Notes under the pieces: model-generated
The model's input: the letters and a program-made list of their open reading frames with translations, nothing else
What the model was told of the DNA's origin: nothing
The model's database searches: none
Translations under genes and position numbers: made by a program
Source: Orobanche coerulescens
Lineage: Eukaryota; Streptophyta; Magnoliopsida; Lamiales; Orobanchaceae
Length of the DNA stretch: 64,000 bases
Direction of reading: 5' to 3'
Assembly (NCBI GenBank): GCA_033398695.1
Contig: CM065818.1
Span: 38,092,001-38,156,000 of the forward strand
In this document: positions 57,689 through 64,000 of the stretch, piece by piece
How the letters are laid out: each line of letters starts with the position of its first letter
How positions within the stretch are numbered: position 1 is the first letter of the stretch

Positions 57689-58276
57689 TAGACCTGACAA
57701 TTCGTTCGTCTTGTGTATTTTTGTGTCGTGTACTTTCGTGTTTCGTGTACCAAAGTCGAAACCCATACATGACACTAAATGAATTCGTGTCATGTCGTGT
57801 CGTGTACCGCGCAAATTCGTGTCGTTTCGTGTCGTGTTTTCGTGTCAGGCACATAATATAAAATAAATATTAAAATATTATAAAAAATAATAATTTTATT
57901 TTTATAATATTATTTTTATAGGTTTTAGTAGACGAAATGAAACAAATGGCAACGAAAACACGAATGTTTATACGAAATTTATGAAAGTTCACATTATATT
58001 TTCAAATTTTAAAGTTTAGTATAAATGGAATTCACAAAATATATATTTTTATTAAATTAAATATAAAATATTATATATATTTATTTATTTATTTTGTGTA
58101 CCTCATGTCGTGTCGTGTATCCAAAGGGTAAACACAAACCCGACACTAAATCTCGATCGTGTACTTTCGTGTTCGTGTATTTTCGTGTCGTGTACTCAAA
58201 ATGCAAACCCAAACACTAAATTTTCGTGTCGTTTCCGTGTCGTGTTTTCGTGTCGTGTGGTAAATTGCCGGGTCTA
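57689..58276. mobile_element. hAT-type MITE with perfect 8-bp target duplication
   Basis: Ends TAGACCTGACAATT and AATTGCCGGGTCTA are mirrored with two mismatches. GTCTCACC occurs exactly at 57681-57688 and 58277-58284, the 8-bp duplication of hAT elements. The subterminal regions repeat CGTGTCGTGT in many copies on both sides. Interior AT-rich, no ORF. It is inserted between copia RNase H and its polypurine tract. Confidence 0.92.
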
Positions 58277-58293
58277 GTCTCACCATTACAGAA

Positions 58294-58884
58294 TTAAATG
58301 GACTTTAATCCCATCCCAATTACAGACTTGTGCACTAAGTCTCTTGACAGACCTTTAGTCAAATGATCTGCCAAATTTTGTTGCGATTTCACAAACTCAA
58401 CTGAAATCACACCATTCATAATTAGTTCTCTAATCATACTGTGACTAACACCTAAGTATCTAGACTTGCCATTATAAACTTGGCTATATGCCTTAGCCAA
58501 GGCTGCTTCATTATCACAAAGGATAGAAATTGGTGCTATCGGCTTAGACCACAAAGGAATCTCATAGACTAAATTTCTTAGCCACTCTGCTTCTTTACCA
58601 GCAGCAGCTAACGCAACAAACCCAGATTCCATTGTCGAGTTTGTAATGCAAGTTTGCTTCTTGGAAGCGCAGGAAATGGCACCTCCCCCAAGCAAGAATA
58701 CCCAACCAGTAGTTGAGGAATGGTCCTCCATGTTGGTTATCCAACTTGCATCCGAATGTCTTTCCAAAACTGAAGGATATCCCAAGTAACTCAATCCATA
58801 ATCCATGGTTCCCTTGAGATACTTAAACACTCGATTCAATGCTTGCCAATGTTGAGCACTAGGATTACTAGTGTACCTGCTCAA
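58294..58884 (-). pseudogene. copia RNase H
   Basis: The 196-residue frame contains GTMDYGLSYLG, HSDASWITNMEDHSSTTGWV FLLG, CDNEAALAKAYSQVYNGKSR and SQQNLADHLTKGL. These are the conserved SDADWA...S.SGY, DN..A and DxLTK blocks of copia RNase H. It ends with the natural stop at MGLKSI. Confidence 0.92.
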
Positions 58885-59356
58885 TTTTCCACGACAAAAG
58901 TAATATCAGGCCTGGTACTTGTCATGGCATACATCAAGCTACCAATGGCCTTAGAGTATTCCAATTGTGAAATAGGAATGCCAATGTTTGGCATTAATTT
59001 CACACTGTAGTCCATAGGAGTGCTGACGGGAGAACAATCACTAAAATTAAACCGTTTGAGAATTTTCTCAATATAATGACTTTGAGTCATTACTAAACCT
59101 TTGTTCACCCGCTTAATTCTGATTCCAAGAATTACATCAGCCTCTCCCAAGTTTTTCATGGAAAATTTAGATTACAACAATTTCTTAGTTTCATCTACTT
59201 GATTTTGATTAGTACCGAAAATCAGCATGTCATCTACATATAAGCAAATGATCACTCCAGCACTAGTAGCTTCATCAAATCTACTATAAAAATATTTGTC
59301 ACATTGGTTTAACTTAAAACCAGGGACAAAATAACCTCATCAAACTTTTGATGCCA
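58881..59356 (-). pseudogene. copia RT C-terminal part, frameshifted
   Basis: Reads MKNLGEADVILGIRIKR, then SPVSTPMDYSVKL and IGSLMYAMTSTRPDI. Upstream, in a shifted frame near 59225-59240, the minus strand encodes ICLYVDDML with the catalytic YVDD. A frameshift near 59350 breaks the link to the larger frame. Confidence 0.88.
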
Positions 59357-61090
59357 TTATTTGGGTGCTTGTTTCAGCCCATACAAAGATTTCACAAGTT
59401 TACATACCATATGCACTTTACCGGGCATAACGAAACCTTCTGGTTGTTTCATGTAAACTTCTTCATCAAGTTCACCATTCAAAAAGGCTGTTTTAACATT
59501 CATTTGATGGACAATCAGATTGTGAATACTTGCAAAGGCAATTAACAATCTAATAGTAGAAATACGCGCAACCGGAGCATACGTATCAAAATAGTCAACA
59601 TCGGGTTTTTGTCTAAAACCTTGAATGACAAAACGGGTTTTGAACTTGTCAATAGTATCATTAACAGTCATTTTCCTTTTGAAAATCCATTTGCAATCAA
59701 GTGGTTTAGAACCCGGAGGCAAATCACACAACACCCAAGTGTTATTTTCAAGAATTGACGACATTTCGTCATCAATAGCTTCCTTCCAAAAGATAACATC
59801 TCGAGACTCCATGGCCTCTTGAAAAGTATTAGGATTATCCTCAATTCTGTAACAATAACAGTATTGAAAACCAATTTCGTCCCTTGTCCCTTCTACCAAA
59901 AATAGTTGGAAGTCAGAACCGAAATTTTCCGCAATTCGGCCTCTTTTGCTTTTTCGAAGCTCTTGTGTTTCTGGTACAGCAACACTATCTGATTTTTTTG
60001 GACTTTGCACTTCATTAGTGCCAAAAGTCATATCCTTAGGCCTTTGAATCGATGAAAAACGCATTTCATCAAAAATCGCATCCCGTGACTCGATAACGGT
60101 GTTAATCGATACCGAATCATTAGGTTCTATTACATAGAACCTATATGCCTTGGAATGTTCAGCATATCCAATGAATATACAATCTATTCCACGTTCACCC
60201 AAAGTTTTCCTTTTGGGTTCGGTAAGTTTTACAACTACCCGACATCCCCAAACCCGAAAGTAACTTAAATTCGGCTTTTTCTTGAACCAAAGTTCATATG
60301 GGACTGTTTTGTTCTTTTTATTTGGAACCCTATTCAGCAAATAGTAGGCCGTTAACATGGCCTGCCCCCAGAATCCCTCACTCAATCCCGAGTAAGAATG
60401 CATCGAGTTTACCATTTCTTTTAAAACTCGATTTTTGCGTTCGGCGATTTCATTCTGTTGGGGCGAGTAAGGTGCTGTGGTTTCATGAATGATACCCACT
60501 GATTGGAAGTATATGGGATCCATATATTCACCTCCGCGATCAGTTCTAAGACATTTAACTGGATTGCCTAATTGCAATTCCACCTCGGTTTTGTATATTT
60601 TGAATTTATCTAAGGCTTCATCCTTAGAATGCAACAAATACACAGAGCAAAACCGAGTAAGGTCATCAATAAACATGACAACATACTTTTTATTACCCAA
60701 GGAAGGGATAGAGTAAAAATCACACAGGTCACTGTGTACAAGTTCTAAAATAGCCGAATTTCTAGTGACACTGGGAAAAGGCTGTTTTGTCACTTTTGTA
60801 AGTATGCATGTTTTACATTTTTCTGGATTCATGTCAAAGGCTGGAATCAATCCATCTTTTGACATCTCATGCATTCTTCTAAAATTGACATGACCCAATC
60901 TAGCATGCCAAAGCATAGAGTCACCAATCTTAGAAGACAAAAATGCAGAATTTTGAACAGTTATAGACTTATCAATCACATTCAAATGAAATATTTTATT
61001 ATTCAAATATCCAAAACCAATAAACATTCCACCTAGAGATAGGATGAACCCATCCGATTCAAACACTTGTCTAAAACCATCAGAATTCAA
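59357..61090 (-). pseudogene. copia integrase and RT N-terminal part
   Basis: The 577-residue frame has, in order, the pre-integrase zinc region (WHARLGHVNFRRM...CKTC), integrase core with DLCDFYSIPSLG, FIDDLTRFCSVYLL, LRTDRGGEYM and YSPQQNEIAERKNR (DDE triad), then RT: NTWVLCDLPPGSKPLDCKWI FKRK, VDYFDTYAPVARISTIRLL, and ending YGLKQAPK. The catalytic YVDD lies beyond the frameshift at 59356. Long and well preserved, so a fairly young copy. Confidence 0.94.
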
Positions 61091-61111
61091 ACTACTACCA
61101 CTAACTAGATT

Positions 61112-61358
61112 CTACAGAATCTTAGGAACAAACAAAACATGAAAAAGTCTAATAGTCTTTCCAGAAGTAAATTCAAGACAAACGACACCGACACCACAAA
61201 TAGGTATAAAAGAACCGTCTCCCATTTTCAGCACTGATCCATCTTCAAAGGGTGTTAATGTTTCAAACCACCGTTTATCCTTTGCATACATGGTTCGTTG
61301 ACCCAGAGTCGATCCACCAAGCAACATCATCATCCTGTACATAGAATGATTCTGGAAT
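61112..61358 (-). pseudogene. copia protease region, frameshifted
   Basis: Reads (Q)ESFYVQDDDVAWWIDSGSTN HVC in one frame, with active-site DSG, then after a frameshift near 61285 KDKRWFETLTPFEDGSVLKM GDG and the FTSGKTIRLFHVLFVPKIL block. A stop at about 61112 separates it from the integrase frame. Its N-terminal side is cut at 61359 by an inserted LTR. Confidence 0.85.
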
Positions 61359-61529
61359 TGTTGGTGCAATATTGGTCGGTATCTCCGTTTGGAGATAGAG
61401 TTATAAAACTCTTTCGCGTTGCGGAAGCGATTTAAATAACGATGAAGAAAATAAATTGACACAGGATTTATAGAGGTTCGGCCAAATGTGCCTACGTCCT
61501 CCCTCGATATCTTTTTTTATAGGCTAAAG

Positions 61530-61680
61530 ATAAACCTCTGCACCTCTCTTCTATCGGTCGAGGGATAACCGTTACAAACTCGTCTTCTATCGGTCCGAGT
61601 AAACCGTTCAATCACTTGTCTTTTTGTCGGTCCAAGTTAAACCGTTTTCCTTTTCTCTTGGACAATGAATCAACCAATCT
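61530..61680. repeat. Degenerate repeats with CTATCGGTC...AACCGTT
   Basis: Three or four diverged copies of a roughly 45-bp unit within the LTR. Confidence 0.55.
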
Positions 61681-61982
61681 AGCTTTCTATGGGTACTAGA
61701 TAAACCTCACATGGATATAGATTGCGATTCTAATAATGCCGGATCCTTGATCCTAATAACACCGAATCCAGTCATATCCTTTCTTTTTCCTCTCGTGTAT
61801 GAGTTTTTGTGTATCACACTCAAACTCTTAACAATATAAGCTCAAGTACAACAACTACAATGATTACAATGATATCTCAAGTATAGATGATTTGCTCAAG
61901 GTTGTTGTGTAGTTTGATACCAAGTGGTTTTGTACTTATAGGCATTTTCTTCCAACTAGCCGTTATTGCCATTTGACTCATT

Positions 61983-62440
61983 AGCGTGTGCTAGCCTTCT
62001 TACCTAGCGTACATTAAGCTTGTTACGTACGTTAAGGCTATCCTGTAGCGTACGTTATCGACTACCAGTTTTAGTCCAGTGGCTTTCATTTCTCCCTTTA
62101 CGTACATTATCACTTTCATTACGTACGTTAAGACTCTGATGTAGCGTACGTTAACCACGTATTGTAGCGTGCGTTAACTCATATATCCGTTGCATGCATT
62201 TTTCAAACTGACCGTTTGATTCCTTGACTTTGACCATGACTTTTCCCAACATTCATCGTGTTTGAATTCTGAACCAGCTCATTATGTACGTTAACCTCTC
62301 TGTGTTACGTACGTTAAGTCGCCTTCGATAGCGTGCACTATGCGATGCATGTAGCGTGCATTAGTCTTGTTATCTGCAGTCCACTTTCACTCGTTTGATC
62401 AGGTAGCGTACATTATCTCCTCTGCGTAACGTACGTTATG
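61983..62440. repeat. Array of palindromic TAACGTACGTTA-like motifs in LTR
   Basis: About 14 copies of the 12-13-nt motif (TAGCGTACGTTA, TTACGTACGTTAA, TAGCGTGCATTA and similar) are spaced about 20-30 bp, often in pairs. The consensus is itself palindromic. Followed at 62440-62575 by a second array with TGATCAGATGACTTCTTCTC units. Confidence 0.85.
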
Positions 62441-62499
62441 CTCTATCAGGTGACTTTATGATCAGGTCACTTTGACTGATCAGGTAGCTTTTACCATCT

Positions 62500-62575
62500 T
62501 GGCTAATCAGATGACTTCTTCTCATCTTGGCTGATCAGATGACTTCTTCTCATCTTGGCTGATCAGATGACTTTT
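62500..62575. repeat. Tandem 28-bp units with TGATCAGATGACTT
   Basis: ATCTTGGCTGATCAGATGAC recurs every 28 bp, about three times, inside the LTR. Confidence 0.8.
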
Positions 62576-62646
62576 TCTTCTTGTTGTTTAACAATTAATC
62601 ATCAAAACTTGATTAATGAATAATTGGAATAAAATATTCCAACAAT

Positions 62647-62664
62647 CTCCCCCTTTTTGATGAT
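62647..62664 (-). other. Polypurine tract beside Sirevirus-type LTR
   Basis: The minus strand reads CATCAAAAAGGGGGAGAT directly before TGTTGGAAT. A further copy lies at about 63017-63034, and two more GGGGGAGA tracts lie at 63370-63400. Confidence 0.8.
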
Positions 62665-62669
62665 TAATT

Positions 62670-63077
62670 ACCTATTTTTGCATACATAATTTTTATGTGT
62701 ATTTTATTTACACTTTTTGCTGATAACAAAAAAAGGAAGAAATAGTTGAATGGGATAAAAAGCGTCATGGCAGAATGACGAGAAAAATAAAAGTGAAAAA
62801 GCGGGAGATAAACGAAGAAGTTGAAAAATAAAAAGAAGAAGTTGAAAAGGAAAAAAGAAAAGATGAGAGAACTAACGAAACGATCTAAACCGAAAACTTT
62901 GATTCATACAAATATATATATTTTATTTTATTTTGCAGGTTTTATCCAATTCAATGTGTTGTTTTGTAATCATCAAAACTCGATTAATGAATATTTGGAA
63001 TAAAATATTCCAACAATCTCCCCTTTTTTGATGATTTACAAAACAACATTTTGAATTGGATAAAACCTGAAAAAAAA

Positions 63078-63129
<52 letters not shown>

Positions 63130-63372
63130 GAATCAGAGTTTTCGGGTTTGATCGTTTCGTTAGTTCTCCCATCTTTTCTTTTTTCCTTTTCGACTTCTTC
63201 TTTTTATTTTTCAACTTCTTCGTTTATCTCCCCCTTTGTCACTTTTATTTTTCTCGTCATTCTTCCATGACGCTTTTTATCCCATTCAACTATTTCTCCC
63301 CTTTTTTGTTATCAGCAAAAAGTGTAAATAAAATGCAGATAAAAATTAAAATGTATGCAGAAATGGGTAATC
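62670..63372. repeat. Long inverted repeat, about 300-bp arms
   Basis: The left arm, about 62670-62978, is the reverse complement of the right arm, about 63022-63372. Matching landmarks: TTTACACTTTTTGCTGATAA, GGGATAAAAAGCGTCATGG, GTTGAAAAATAAAAAGAAG and GGTTTTATCCAATTCAA. The loop is a 48-bp copy of the LTR end (…GGAATAAAATATTCCAACA). The right arm has a longer (TA)n run (63083-63126). Confidence 0.9.
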
Positions 63373-63424
63373 TCCCCCTGAAAAATTCTCCCCCTTTTTG
63401 AAAAAGTATGATACTCACCCTGAG

Positions 63425-64000
63425 TAAAATACTAATTGATGAAAATTAATTTTTATTTTTGGGGATCCAACCGAAAGCCGATCGTTTTTCATTAACATAG
63501 ACGATGTTCGAAATAGTGGTTCCTTTAGGAATCCAAACTTTTTTAATTAATCGTCCGTCGTGGGCTTTTACAATTTGAAATATGATGCTCAATTTTTAAA
63601 CATTTTTCATATCATGGTATTTTGAAATTTAAGATATCATTTTTAGTGTGCGGTTTGAATCCCAACCCCTATTTGTTTAAAGTATATTTTTGAACGCAAA
63701 ACATTTGTTCAAATTTTTCGTTTCCACACGAAAATTTCTTTGTCAAAACTTTAAGTTCGTCCTGAACTTTTAAAAGATCATTCTATAAAATATTTTCGTT
63801 TTCAAGGCATTTTGAATGATCGGTCTCGACATTTTTCCCTTTTTCAAGAATTTTGGAAATTTCAATTTCCAGTAATTTATTTTTAGATTGGAGGGATTCA
63901 CTTTTGGATAAAGCATTTTGAAAATCTATATGCAGTAATTCGAATGCTTCAAATAATTCATCGTGAGATGATGTACTTACTTGACTTTCGACGTCGCTTT
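63425..64000 (-). pseudogene. Sirevirus-like gag, 3' part, degenerate
   Basis: The minus-strand frame reads SDVESQVSTSSHDELFEAFE LL, a coiled-coil-like NKLLEIEISKILEKGKN segment, ENDLLKVQDELKVLTKKF and GLGFKP, then a decayed zinc knuckle (C...H.SNC) and KVWIPKGT in a shifted frame. This order is typical of plant copia gag of Sirevirus type. It has several stops and continues beyond the window. No pol follows before the purine tract and LTR, so pol is deleted. Confidence 0.75.

Larger units (their letters stand above)
61359..62646 (-). mobile_element. Sirevirus-type LTR inserted in copia
   Basis: TGTTGGTGCAAT at the left and ATATTCCAACA at the right give TGTTGG...CCAACA ends; 1288 bp. The minus strand carries CCTCTATAAATCCTGTGTCA, an LTR promoter/leader phrase seen in Sirevirus-like elements. 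Directly outside the right end is a purine tract (minus strand CATCAAAAAGGGGGAGAT), so this is the 3' LTR of an element whose body lies to the right. On its left the copia protease frame begins without any primer site, so the LTR was inserted into the copia element. Confidence 0.75.

Noticed and set aside
58294..61358. Functional copia polyprotein
   Set aside because: Frameshifts near 59350 and 61285, a stop near 61112 and an LTR inserted at 61359 break it.
61983..62575. CRISPR-like direct repeat array
   Set aside because: Spacing and units vary, the motif is palindromic and short, the setting is a plant LTR and no cas genes exist.

Overview
This is plant nuclear DNA, most likely from a eudicot and possibly an asterid. 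It holds a conserved single-copy-type housekeeping gene with GT-AG introns, embedded in nested plant transposable elements: Ty3/gypsy, two Ty1/copia elements and a Sirevirus-type copia, L1 and RTE LINEs, Stowaway, Harbinger and hAT MITEs, Mutator-like elements, and a hAT transposase relic. Nothing seen points to bacteria, organelles or viruses. Species cannot be read from the sequence alone.

The one clear functional gene is NRPC1 (RPC1), the largest subunit of RNA polymerase III, on the + strand from 5032 to 52547. I reconstructed 25 consecutive exons from protein homology and GT-AG borders. Their lengths sum to 4020 nt, every splice phase agrees, and the frame stays open to a stop at 52545-52547, giving 1339 residues. 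The N-terminal exon or exons (about 60-70 residues in homologues) were not found and probably lie before position 1. Several introns remain small (63-112 bp), while others are swollen by transposons to as much as 10.2 kb.

Layout: 1-5031 is repeat-rich DNA with a scrambled 18S rRNA fragment, a degraded PDS5-like piece and copies of an element family rich in the motif CTAGTCGACTAG. Intron 2 (6418-16575) holds a 1.54-kb tandem duplication, a minus-strand gypsy element with its primer site and LTR, an L1 broken by an RTE LINE and an internal inversion, and a Stowaway MITE. Introns 5, 11, 13, 14, 17, 20, 22 and 24 carry Mutator-like ends, RTE LINE tails, a hAT transposase relic, Stowaway MITEs, and a rearranged copia element whose LTR-derived sequence starts exactly at the donor site of exon 17.

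Downstream of NRPC1 (52548-64000) there is no host gene that I can support. In order come an RTE LINE fragment, an internally deleted L1 with a poly(A) tail, a GC/A-rich minisatellite, and a minus-strand copia element containing a hAT MITE with a perfect 8-bp target duplication. A Sirevirus-like element is inserted beside the copia protease. Its LTR carries an array of palindromic TAACGTACGTTA-type motifs, and it is followed by a roughly 300-bp-armed inverted repeat and a degenerate gag. The transposons do not form a pathway with NRPC1; they are its genomic environment.
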